Part shown: positions 1 through 7,402 of the stretch, one piece after another
Position numbering within the stretch: position 1 is the first letter of the stretch
Layout of the letters: every line of letters starts with the position of its first letter
DNA from: Duganella guangzhouensis
GTDB taxonomy: Bacteria; Pseudomonadota; Gammaproteobacteria; Burkholderiales; Burkholderiaceae_D
Direction: 5' to 3'
Assembly: GCF_009674535.1 (NCBI RefSeq)
Contig: NZ_WKJK01000010.1
Location: 124,001-188,000, forward strand
DNA: 64,000 nucleotides
Position numbers and translations under genes: made by a program
The notes under the pieces: generated by a model
Database searches by the model: none
The model's input: only the letters and a program-made list of their open reading frames with translations
What the model was told of the DNA's origin: nothing

Positions 1-68
1 TGCAATGCAGCAGGCGTAGGCCGGCCGCAACAGGCCGCTCCGGCGCGGCGGCGGAGGAAGATTCCGGC

Positions 69-506
69 TTACTCGAACGAGTAAAACACCCGGAAAGGCA
101 CTTTTTTATCGGCCCAGTAGTCGGCAGCGTCGCGGAAGACATCCAGCAAGGTTTCCCTTGCTTCCTTGTCAAATTTCTGGGCGTTCGGCAGTTGTTCCAG
201 CACCACCAGGAAGCCGCTTTGCGTGCCGGCCTGGAACATGGTTTCGGTCAGCGTCTGGCGCAAACCGTCGAAATTCTTGCCTACCCCCTTGGGAAACAGG
301 AACGATTCCGAGATGATGCCCAGCACCTGCTGCTTGGTGGCACCGGCGATGCAGTGCGCATACAGGAAGTGCTGACCCAAGCGGGCCGCCTCCTCCTGCA
401 ACTCGCCGACGCGGAAGGCGCGGATCGATTGCACGAGGTTGGCGGGCACGCTGGCCAGCAAGCTCTCGTTTCCCTCAATTTGACCTGGTATGTACGGAGT
501 GTCCAC
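69..506 (-). CDS. Barstar-like (RNase inhibitor family) protein
   Basis: This 145-aa protein resembles the barstar family, small acidic inhibitors of barnase-type ribonucleases. The support is the C-terminal half, with FPKGVGKNFDGL at about residues 71-82 followed by a hydrophobic strand (GFLVVLEQL) and an acidic helix, the usual barstar arrangement. The reading frame opens with GTG at 506 and has no convincing Shine-Dalgarno, so the start is uncertain; the conserved part begins near residue 16. A barnase-type RNase often lies upstream of barstar, but the 357 bases upstream carry no such gene, so it may act alone or on an enzyme elsewhere. The inhibitor role is inferred from family likeness only. 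Confidence 0.75.
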   Translation of the reverse strand: MDTPYIPGQIEGNESLLASVPANLVQSIRAFRVGELQEEAARLGQHFLYAHCIAGATKQQVLGIISESFLFPKGVGKNFDGLRQTLTETMFQAGTQSGFLVVLEQLPNAQKFDKEARETLLDVFRDAADYWADKKVPFRVFYSFE

Positions 507-863
507 TTTACTGTCGGGAGTGCCTAACTTGTGTATTAAAGAGTAAATAATTTGAGCACCTGTCCACTAAAATGGCCTGCGGGTCGGCGCCGGCCATACA
601 ATCCCATACGCATATTAGGGTAACGTGTTGTTCCTCCCAGATCAACACGTATATGGTGTTCAACGCAATATTTGTTAAAAACAGAAGTTTTTTGCCGGTT
701 TTAGGGGCCAAATCGGCACAATTCCCCCAGACCGTCGCTGTTACAATTTGTTGCCACAGATACCGCCCAGCCACTAGTCGCCGTTCGGCGGCGGGATTAA
801 GATACGAATCATGCAATATCAGAAATCCCCTGATAGACACCCTGAACCAACACGAGGTACCAA
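507..863. other. Gene-free stretch with a small inverted repeat
   Basis: No convincing gene is seen in these 357 bases, and they are richer in A/T than the flanking genes. They contain an inverted repeat with 8-base arms ACGTGTTG (623-630) and CAACACGT (643-650) and a second short hairpin, CGCCGTTCGGCGGCG, near 780-794. The stretch must hold promoters for the divergent barstar-like and glycine-zipper genes, but no strong -35/-10 pair was identified with confidence. Confidence 0.4.
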
Positions 864-1379
864 ATGAACTTGCAAGCCAAACTGATCGCCTCGGCCCTGT
901 GCCTGAGCGCCTTGCCTTTCGCACAAGCCGCTGATTTCGAAGATTTCGGCCGCGTCGTGCGTGTCACCCCGCAGGTGGAGCAGGTCAACCGCCCGCGCCA
1001 GGAATGCCGCACCGAGGTCGTGCAGGTGCAACAGCCGGCGCCGGAGCGCAGCGTGGGCGGCGCCATCATCGGCGGCCTGGTCGGCGGCCTGGCCGGTAAC
1101 CAGGTCGGCGGCGGCAGCGGCCGCTCGGTGGCCACTGCCGCCGGCGCGATCGCCGGCGCCCTGGTCGGCGACCGTGTCGACAACGCCAACACCCCGACCA
1201 GCGGCGGCGTGCAGCAGCAGGCGGTCAAGCAGTGCCGCACCGTCGACCACTGGGAATCGCGCACTTCGGGCTACGAAGTGACCTACGACTACCGTGGCCG
1301 CAACTACACCAGCGTCATGTCCTACGATCCGGGCGAACGCGTGCAACTGCGCGTGGTGGTGGAACCGATCCAGCGTTAA
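864..1379 (+). CDS. Glycine-zipper 2TM envelope protein (17 kDa antigen-like)
   Basis: This 171-aa exported protein has an N-terminal signal peptide ending near AQA (residue 22). Its central glycine zipper runs at about residues 70-100 and contains GGAIIGGLVGGLAGNQVGG and AGAIAGALVGDR. Such 2TM glycine-zipper segments occur in Rickettsia 17-kDa-like surface proteins and in SlyB/OsmB-type outer-membrane proteins. The start ATG at 864 is preceded by GAGG about six bases upstream. Its role is probably envelope integrity, but that is inferred from the family. A terminator hairpin follows at 1407-1438. Confidence 0.85.
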   Translation: MNLQAKLIASALCLSALPFAQAADFEDFGRVVRVTPQVEQVNRPRQECRTEVVQVQQPAPERSVGGAIIGGLVGGLAGNQVGGGSGRSVATAAGAIAGALVGDRVDNANTPTSGGVQQQAVKQCRTVDHWESRTSGYEVTYDYRGRNYTSVMSYDPGERVQLRVVVEPIQR

Positions 1380-1406
1380 TCGGTCAGCCGCTCCCCTCCC
1401 CGCTTT

Positions 1407-1438
1407 CAATGCCGGCCTTGCGCCGGCATTGTCGTTTT
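1407..1438 (+). terminator. Rho-independent terminator after the glycine-zipper gene
   Basis: A perfect 10-bp stem (CAATGCCGGC at 1407-1416 paired with 1422-1431) with a 5-base loop is followed by TCGTTTTC. It lies 28 bases after the stop codon of the glycine-zipper gene. Confidence 0.7.
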
Positions 1439-1473
1439 CAGATAATGCCGGATCACCCACCCGGCCTCCGCTC

Positions 1474-2274
1474 ATGTTAATCAAACGCAAATCCATCGAA
1501 AAAGAAGAATCCTCGCGACCGGCCTCGGCCAAGGCGCCCGCCAAACCCCGCAAGCCGAAATACGCGCCGGTGACGCTGTCCGAATTCGATGGCGTGCGCT
1601 ATCTGCACTTCGGCACCGAGTGGGTACAGGGCGCGATGCGCATCCGCAAACCCAACTGGCCGGAGCTGGAATACGCGCAGCAGATGATGGCCTGGCTGCT
1701 GTGGCTCGAGCAGCCACGCCATATCGCCCAACTGGGCCTGGGCACCGGCGCGCTGACCAAGTTCTGCTACGCGACCTTCCCCGAGGCCAGCGTCAGCGCG
1801 ATCGAGCTCAATCCGTCGGTGATCACCATCTGCGAATCGATGTTCAAGCTGCCGCCCAACGATGCCCGCCTCGATGTGCGCGAGCAGGACGCGCTGGACT
1901 TCGTCAACGACAAGGCCAACTTCGACACGCTGGACGTGCTGCAGGTCGACCTGTACGACGCCACCGCGCGCGGCCCGGTGCTGGACTCGGCGGAGTTCTA
2001 CCAGGCTTGCCGCAACTGCCTCAACGACGACGGCATCATGACCGTCAATCTGTTTGGCGACCACCCCAGCTATGCGCGCAATCTGAAGGCCATCAAGTTC
2101 GCCTTTGCGCAGGTGATTTGCCTGCCGCAGGTACATGATGGTAACGTGGTTGCGATCGCCTTCCGGCGCGCCCGTCCGCTCGACCTGCCGGCGCTGACCG
2201 CGCGCGCGGCGCAGATCGTGGCCGCGACCAAGCTGCCGGCCAAGAGCTGGGTCAAGGGCATCGCCGCAAACTAA
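1474..2274 (+). CDS. Spermidine-synthase-like methyltransferase-fold protein
   Basis: This 266-aa protein has the Rossmann fold shared by spermidine/spermine synthases and SAM methyltransferases. Motif I, LGLGTGALTKF, is at residues 87-97, with the acidic end of the next strand at SAIELNPSV and a further acidic motif at DVLQVDLYD. Many bacterial homologues are annotated spermidine synthase without proof of polyamine activity. The start is set at ATG 1474 because the frame further upstream overlaps the previous gene and the terminator, and its translation there looks non-native. It is followed eight bases later by the GspE-like ATPase. Substrate is unknown. Confidence 0.8.
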   Translation: MLIKRKSIEKEESSRPASAKAPAKPRKPKYAPVTLSEFDGVRYLHFGTEWVQGAMRIRKPNWPELEYAQQMMAWLLWLEQPRHIAQLGLGTGALTKFCYATFPEASVSAIELNPSVITICESMFKLPPNDARLDVREQDALDFVNDKANFDTLDVLQVDLYDATARGPVLDSAEFYQACRNCLNDDGIMTVNLFGDHPSYARNLKAIKFAFAQVICLPQVHDGNVVAIAFRRARPLDLPALTARAAQIVAATKLPAKSWVKGIAAN

Positions 2275-2294
2275 ACAGAAAGGTGGCCGCACAG

Positions 2295-4094
2295 ATGAGT
2301 TCTACCCACACCCCGAGCCCGGCGGCCCCGCTCGATCTGCAACAGATCTACACCTGGCTGCTGGCCGACGGCATGATACGCAAGGCCGAGGTCAAGGAAC
2401 TGTACGCGCAAAGTTCCGCCATTCTGAAGAACACCAGCGGCTATATGCATCCCTTGTGCGCGGTGGCGCACGCCAAGCTGTTGTCGGCGCAGCCGCCGCA
2501 CAAGCTGCTGACCTTGGACGCGCTGTGCGAATGGCTGGCGCAGCGGGTGCAGCTGCCGTTCATCCGCATCGATCCGCTGAAGATCGATTTCACCAAAGTG
2601 GCGGACGTGATGTCGGCCAGCTACGCGGCACGCTTCAACATCCTGCCGGTGGAGCTGAACGCCGAGGTGCTGGTGGTGGCCACCGCCGATCCATATTCGC
2701 ACGAATGGGAAGCCGAGATCGCCAAGATTTCGCGCCGCGCGGTGCGCCGCGTGATCGCCAATCCGCTCGACATCGCGCAATACATCACACAGTTCTTCAG
2801 CCTGGCCAAGTCGATCAAGAAGGCCAATAAATCCAATGCCAACGACCTGACGCTGCGCAACAACTTCGAACAGTTGGTCGAGCTGGGCAAGAGCAACAAG
2901 CAGGTCGACGCCAACGACCAGCACGTCATCAACATCGTCGACTGGCTGTGGCAGTACGCGTTTGAGCAGCGCGCGTCCGACATCCATCTCGAACCCAAGC
3001 GCGACATCGCCGCGATCCGCTTCCGCATCGACGGCGTGCTGCACCAGGTCTATCAAGTGCCAGCGGTGGTGATGATCGCGATGACCGCGCGCATCAAGCT
3101 GCTGGGACGCATGGACGTGATTGAAAAGCGCCGCCCGCAGGACGGCCGCATCAAGACCCGCACCGCCGGCGGCCAGGAAGTCGAGCTGCGGCTGTCGACG
3201 CTGCCGACCGCGTTTGGCGAAAAGCTGGTGATGCGGATCTTTGATCCGGACGTGGTGGTGAAGACGCTGCCGGAGCTGGGCTTCCCGCTCGACGACGCCG
3301 AGCGTTGGGACGTGCTGACCCAGCGTCCGCACGGCATCATCCTGGTCACCGGCCCCACAGGCTCGGGCAAGACCACCACGCTGTACACCACGCTGAAGGC
3401 ACTGGCCACCTCCGAGGTCAATGTCTGCACGGTGGAAGATCCGATCGAGATGGTGGAGCCGGCCTTCAATCAGATGCAGGTCCAGCCCGGCATCGAACTG
3501 TCGTTCGCCGACGGCGTGCGGGCGCTGATGCGGCAAGACCCGGACATCATCATGGTGGGCGAGATCCGCGACCTGGCCACCGCCGAAATGGCGATCCAGG
3601 CCGCGTTGACCGGCCACCTGGTGCTGTCGACGCTGCACACCAACGACGCGCCGTCGGCGGTGATGCGCTTGCTGGAACTGGGCGTGCCCTACTACCTGCT
3701 GGAAGCGACGCTGATCGGCATCATGGCGCAACGGCTGGTGCGCACGCTGTGCCAGGACTGCAAGGCCGAGGGCGGCGAACTGAGCGACGAGATCTGGGCC
3801 AGCCTGGCCGGCGAATGGTCGCTGCCCAAGCCGGCCATCGTGTACAAGCCGGTCGGCTGCCCCGAGTGCCGCCAGACCGGCTATCGCGGCCGCACCGGCC
3901 TGTACGAGCTGCTGACCGTGACCGAAGCCTTCAGCTCGCAGGTGCGCGAGGAAACCGATATTCAGGCGTTGCGGCGCCAGAGCGTGGCCGACGGCATGAA
4001 GCCGCTGCGCATCGCTGGCGCGCTGAAGATCCAGGAAGGCGTCACCACCGTCGACGAAGTGCTGAAAGTGACCGCCGCGCTGGGCATGAAGTAA
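2295..4094 (+). CDS. GspE/PulE/PilB-family secretion ATPase
   Basis: This roughly 600-aa protein is a cytoplasmic hexameric ATPase of the type II secretion/type IV pilus family, which powers pseudopilus or pilus assembly. The N-terminal half contains a GspE N-terminal-like domain. The ATPase core has Walker A GPTGSGKT at residues 353-360, Walker B DIIMVGEIRD at 417-426 and a His box HLVLSTLHTND. The zinc-binding tetracysteine motif is present as CQDC and CPEC. The best start is ATG 2295 with AGAAAGG upstream; an in-frame GTG at 2283 is possible but has no spacing from that site. No other secretion or pilus genes are nearby, so which machine it drives cannot be told. Confidence 0.9.
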   Translation: MSSTHTPSPAAPLDLQQIYTWLLADGMIRKAEVKELYAQSSAILKNTSGYMHPLCAVAHAKLLSAQPPHKLLTLDALCEWLAQRVQLPFIRIDPLKIDFTKVADVMSASYAARFNILPVELNAEVLVVATADPYSHEWEAEIAKISRRAVRRVIANPLDIAQYITQFFSLAKSIKKANKSNANDLTLRNNFEQLVELGKSNKQVDANDQHVINIVDWLWQYAFEQRASDIHLEPKRDIAAIRFRIDGVLHQVYQVPAVVMIAMTARIKLLGRMDVIEKRRPQDGRIKTRTAGGQEVELRLSTLPTAFGEKLVMRIFDPDVVVKTLPELGFPLDDAERWDVLTQRPHGIILVTGPTGSGKTTTLYTTLKALATSEVNVCTVEDPIEMVEPAFNQMQVQPGIELSFADGVRALMRQDPDIIMVGEIRDLATAEMAIQAALTGHLVLSTLHTNDAPSAVMRLLELGVPYYLLEATLIGIMAQRLVRTLCQDCKAEGGELSDEIWASLAGEWSLPKPAIVYKPVGCPECRQTGYRGRTGLYELLTVTEAFSSQVREETDIQALRRQSVADGMKPLRIAGALKIQEGVTTVDEVLKVTAALGMK

Positions 4095-4103
4095 AAAAGC
4101 CCT

Positions 4104-4131
4104 TTGCAAACCGTGTCGGCCTGTATATAAT
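4104..4131 (+). promoter_or_regulatory. Sigma70-type promoter of tRNA-Lys
   Basis: TTGCAA (4104-4109) and a consensus TATAAT (4126-4131) are separated by 16 bases, and the -10 ends 14 bases before the mature tRNA. This is the cleanest promoter in the window. Confidence 0.75.
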
Positions 4132-4145
4132 ACGGCCTCTTTCGG

Positions 4146-4221
4146 GGGTCGTTAGCTCAGCTGGTAGAGCAGCGGACTTTTAATCCGTTGGTCGCAGGTT
4201 CGAATCCCGCACGGCCTACCA
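4146..4221 (+). tRNA. tRNA-Lys (anticodon UUU)
   Basis: This 76-base gene folds into a full cloverleaf. The acceptor stem is GGGTCGT (4146-4152) with ACGGCCT (4211-4217). The anticodon stem GCGGA/TCCGT encloses the loop with anticodon TTT at 4179-4181. The T-loop is the usual GGTTCGAATCC, and the CCA end (4219-4221) is encoded. It has its own promoter and terminator. The accessory-looking block at 4.3-8.7 kb begins directly downstream, but no duplicated tRNA 3' end or integrase was seen. Confidence 0.97.
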
Positions 4222-4230
4222 CCGAATTCT

Positions 4231-4260
4231 AAAAAAGCTTCCCACAGGGAGCTTTTTTTT
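4231..4260 (+). terminator. Terminator of tRNA-Lys
   Basis: The A-run and AGCTTCCC pair, with one bulged T, to GGGAGCT followed by eight Ts, starting ten bases after the CCA end. Confidence 0.85.
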
Positions 4261-4325
4261 CGCCTATAGCCAGCCTCTGGTGTAAGCTAGGCCAAAGCGC
4301 TGAAGACGCGGGACGAGAGGATGCC

Positions 4326-5105
4326 ATGGGGAGCTGGATGAACGGAATGCGACGGCTGCTGGTGATGGCCTGCTGCCTTCCGTTGCTGGCCGCCGCCGCG
4401 CCGATTGTGCCAATCGAGCTGCGCACCGCCGCCCAGGAGGGCACCGATCCCAAATTCATCCACGCCGGCAAGGACCGCATCGTCGGCCTGTGCGTCGACA
4501 TCCTGCGCGCCGTCGAGCAAACCGATCCCGGCCTGCGCTTCGTCGGCGACCAGCGCTGGAAGCCGCTGATCCGCGCTTACTCCGAACTGGAGTCCGGCAT
4601 TGAGGATGTGCAGTGCGCGGTCCAGCACACGCCCGAGCGCGAGGCCCGCTTCCGCTTCATCGGCCCGGCGCTGTACACCATCGCCTACCACTTTCTGGTG
4701 CGGCGCAACGACAACCTGGTCATCAACAACTGGGACGATGTGCGCAAGCTGGCGCCCAACAATGTGGTGCTGGTCAACCGTGGTTTTGCCGCCGGCGACA
4801 TCCTCAAGGAACTGGGCGGGTTCGAAGTCGACGCCAGCTCGACCAGTCCGGAGTTAAACTTGCAGAAATTGATCGCCGGTCGCGGCCGGCTGTATTTTCA
4901 TCGCGGCCCCGGCCTGCCCAAGCTGCTGGAGCGGACCGGCACCGCCGACAAGGTCAAAATCCTGCCGCAGGCGATGTATAGCGCCAAGCTGTACTTCGCC
5001 GCCAGCAAGCATCTGGATCACAAGATCGCCGATCGCGTGGCCAGCGCGCTATACGTGCTGGAAAGGAAAGGTGAACTGGAAAGGCTGATGCGCAAATGGG
5101 ACTGA
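4326..5105 (+). CDS. Periplasmic solute-binding (family 3-like) protein, tandem copy 1
   Basis: This protein of about 259 aa is exported and resembles family 3 extracellular solute-binding domains, as in amino-acid ABC transporters. A hydrophobic signal segment (RRLLVMACCLPLLAAAAP) is followed by the domain start LRTAAQEGTDPKFI. Several Met codons precede the signal (4326, 4338, 4347), so the exact start is open. No permease or ATPase gene adjoins it, so it may be a stand-alone sensor or scavenger rather than part of a transporter. The next gene is a clear paralogue that overlaps its 3' end by ten bases. The ligand is unknown. Confidence 0.75.
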   Translation: MGSWMNGMRRLLVMACCLPLLAAAAPIVPIELRTAAQEGTDPKFIHAGKDRIVGLCVDILRAVEQTDPGLRFVGDQRWKPLIRAYSELESGIEDVQCAVQHTPEREARFRFIGPALYTIAYHFLVRRNDNLVINNWDDVRKLAPNNVVLVNRGFAAGDILKELGGFEVDASSTSPELNLQKLIAGRGRLYFHRGPGLPKLLERTGTADKVKILPQAMYSAKLYFAASKHLDHKIADRVASALYVLERKGELERLMRKWD

Positions 5106-5905
5106 GGGGAACACCGGCACGGCAAGCGCGGCGACTGCTGGGCAGCACACTGCTGGCCTGCGCGTTGCTGGGCGCGCAGACGGCCCATGCCGCCGCCGGC
5201 GCGCCGCCCACCACCGTGCTGAAGGTGGTGGCGCAGGAAGGCACCGAGCCCAAGTTCATCCCGGCCGGCATCGGCCGCGTGGTCGGGCTGTGTGTGGATC
5301 TGTTCCGCGCCATCGAACGCATCGAGCCCGGTCTGATTTTCGTCGGCGATCAGCAATGGCTGCCGCTGCTGCGCGCCCACTCCGAGCTGGCCTCGCACCA
5401 GCACGACGCGCTGTGCGCGGTGCAGCGCACCGACCAGCGCGCGCGCCAATACATCTTCCTCGATCCGCCCTTGTTCCAGCTGCGCTACCAGTTGATCGCG
5501 CGCGCCAGCGACCCGGCCGTCATCACTAGCTGGGACGATGTGCGCAAGCTGGGTGCGCATGGCGTGGTGCTGACCAACCGCGGCTACGTCACGCCGGAAA
5601 TGCTGGCGCGGATAGGCGGCATGCAAGTCGATTCCAGCGCCACCAGCCCGGTCATCAACCTGCAAAAGCTGGTGGCCGGACGCGGCCGCTTCTTCCTGCA
5701 CCGCGCGCCCGGCATGCAGGGCTTCATCGAGCGCGCCGGCGTGGCCGGCAAGGTCAAGATCCTGCCCACCGTGATGCTGACCAGCGACGTCTACATGGCG
5801 ATGGGCACCCACGTCGATCCGGCGGTGCGGCTGCGCGTGCAGCACGCCATCGAGCTGCTGGAAAAAAACGGCGAGATGGCGCGGCTGCTGAAGAAGTGGG
5901 ATTGA
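5096..5905 (+). CDS. Periplasmic solute-binding (family 3-like) protein, tandem copy 2
   Basis: This 269-aa exported protein is a tandem paralogue of the preceding one. They share AQEGTxPKFI, VGLCVD, FVGDQ, WDDVRKL, NLQKL and AGRGR in the same order and end alike (MRKWD / LKKWD). Its ATG at 5096 overlaps the upstream stop codon, implying translational coupling. A signal peptide runs to about residue 33 (QTAHAAA). As with copy 1, no transport partner is nearby. Divergence is strong between the shared motifs, so the two probably bind different ligands or have different roles, which is inference. Confidence 0.75.
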   Translation: MGLRGTPARQARRLLGSTLLACALLGAQTAHAAAGAPPTTVLKVVAQEGTEPKFIPAGIGRVVGLCVDLFRAIERIEPGLIFVGDQQWLPLLRAHSELASHQHDALCAVQRTDQRARQYIFLDPPLFQLRYQLIARASDPAVITSWDDVRKLGAHGVVLTNRGYVTPEMLARIGGMQVDSSATSPVINLQKLVAGRGRFFLHRAPGMQGFIERAGVAGKVKILPTVMLTSDVYMAMGTHVDPAVRLRVQHAIELLEKNGEMARLLKKWD

Positions 5906-5996
5906 GCGGATACCTCCGTGTTACGGTAACGATACTTACGCGACCTTGCCGCCGATGCTGTAATCGCGGCTGACATGCTGGAGCAGGAATTCGTCC

Positions 5997-7376
5997 ATGA
6001 GTACATCCGCTGCCCCCAAGCCAGCCAGGGGCGCCTCGCCACACGAACAAAGACACAGTGATCAAGTTGCGCCCGGCAGCAGCTTGCCGCTTCAATTGCC
6101 GCTTCAATTGCAGGATCAACGCGCAGCCAGCGCGGCCCTGGGGCGATGGCAGGCGCTGGCGGACAACTCGCCGCAGGTGCGGAAATTACAGGCGCAAGCC
6201 ATCCAGCGCCAGCCGGCGCTGGTACAGCGCAGCGTACTGTCCGACCAACTGACAAAACAGCTCGACCAGCATGGCGCGGCCAGCCTGTTCGCCAGCATCG
6301 ATGCCAACCTGGTTGAATACGCGGCCGATCCCGATGTGGCTAACCTGATCAACCAGCGCCTGACCGGCAATGAGCGCTGGCTGGGGCAACAACATCTGGA
6401 ATATGGCGGCGAAAATAACTGGCCGCGTCATGTGCAGATCGACAAACAACTCCGGGCCATCGGTGCGGCCACCAGCTGGCCCAACGTGATGGCACTGATG
6501 GTGGCCGCCACTGCGGCCGAATTTGAGCATGGCATGGCCTTGCTGACACCAGCGCATATCAGCAACACGCTGACCATGCTATCCGCCGCCAGCGATCCCG
6601 CCTTCGAGACATATATGGGCAAGATGAACCGCGAACAAACGGCTGCCTTCTTGGCGGCAGCCGTTGCTGCCGATCAGGCGACACATAGCGGTCTGATAGC
6701 GCGCATCAAAACCAGCCGCATCCTGAGCGTCAGCAACGCTTGGTTGGCCGATTTACGATGGCGCGGTGGCTCAGGCGCCGATACGAGCGATGGCTATCAG
6801 ATCAGTCTTACAACCTCGGATCACAAGCGCAACGATTTTGCGCACTGGCTGCGTAACGGCGGTGCCGAACCGGCAAGGGACGGCACCATGAACTGCTGGG
6901 AAGCGGTCATGTTTATGGCCTACCAATCAGGCCTGGTGAGCAAACAATGGCTGCAAGACCTCCATACCGCAGCCGCAGCCGCAGGACGCGCAGTTGCGGA
7001 TGAGGTGGATGATGAGGTGGATGATGAGGAGGAGGAAGAGGAGGATGTTGAGCTCAGAGATGGTTATGCCGAACTTCTGGCGCAACGGCTGGGCGTGAAT
7101 GCCGCCGCCAGATGGACCTACAACCCGGTGCCGCCAGGCACTCCAACTATACCTGCGGGCAACCTGATTTTCATGGATGGACTAGACCATGTCATGTTGT
7201 CCAAAGGAAGCCTGGACGGCAACGGCAGGCAGCGCGTGTATAGTATGTGGGTGTTCCCAATGAGCTCGGGAGGCGAGGATGACCATGGCTGGATGCAAGA
7301 CACTACGCTGGAACAAGTCATGCAAACCAGTGAAGAAACCGGCGCCCGCATCACCTACCATCCGCCGCCCTGGTAA
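5997..7376 (+). CDS. Unrecognised protein: eCIS-cargo-like N-terminus, candidate Cys/His hydrolase C-terminus
   Basis: I do not recognise this 459-aa protein with certainty. Residues about 44-80 carry a Gln/Ala-rich segment with LADNSPQVRKLQ and QRQPALVQRS, a pattern common in proteins linked to extracellular contractile injection systems and DUF4157-type proteins. The C-terminal part has TMNCWEAV with Cys300 and, about 98 residues later, NLIFMDGLDHVMLSKG with His398, the order seen in papain-fold NlpC/P60-like or CHAP-like hydrolases. An extremely acidic run lies between them at residues 335-352. No signal peptide is seen. ATG 5997 has AGGA eight bases upstream. The next gene follows after 26 bases, probably in the same transcript. 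An effector role is inference; no structural injection genes are in the window. Confidence 0.55.
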   Translation: MSTSAAPKPARGASPHEQRHSDQVAPGSSLPLQLPLQLQDQRAASAALGRWQALADNSPQVRKLQAQAIQRQPALVQRSVLSDQLTKQLDQHGAASLFASIDANLVEYAADPDVANLINQRLTGNERWLGQQHLEYGGENNWPRHVQIDKQLRAIGAATSWPNVMALMVAATAAEFEHGMALLTPAHISNTLTMLSAASDPAFETYMGKMNREQTAAFLAAAVAADQATHSGLIARIKTSRILSVSNAWLADLRWRGGSGADTSDGYQISLTTSDHKRNDFAHWLRNGGAEPARDGTMNCWEAVMFMAYQSGLVSKQWLQDLHTAAAAAGRAVADEVDDEVDDEEEEEEDVELRDGYAELLAQRLGVNAAARWTYNPVPPGTPTIPAGNLIFMDGLDHVMLSKGSLDGNGRQRVYSMWVFPMSSGGEDDHGWMQDTTLEQVMQTSEETGARITYHPPPW

Positions 7377-7402
7377 GCAGGCGATTTCCCTGGAAATAAA
7401 AT

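Noticed and set aside
1294..1473. N-terminal extension of the spermidine-synthase-like gene
   Set aside because: It overlaps the preceding gene in another frame and the terminator; ATG 1474 gives the family-like start.
6999..7052. Tandem GATGAGGTGGAT units as a possible frameshift or phase-variation repeat
   Set aside because: The unit is 12 bases and keeps the frame, so it only varies the length of the acidic run.
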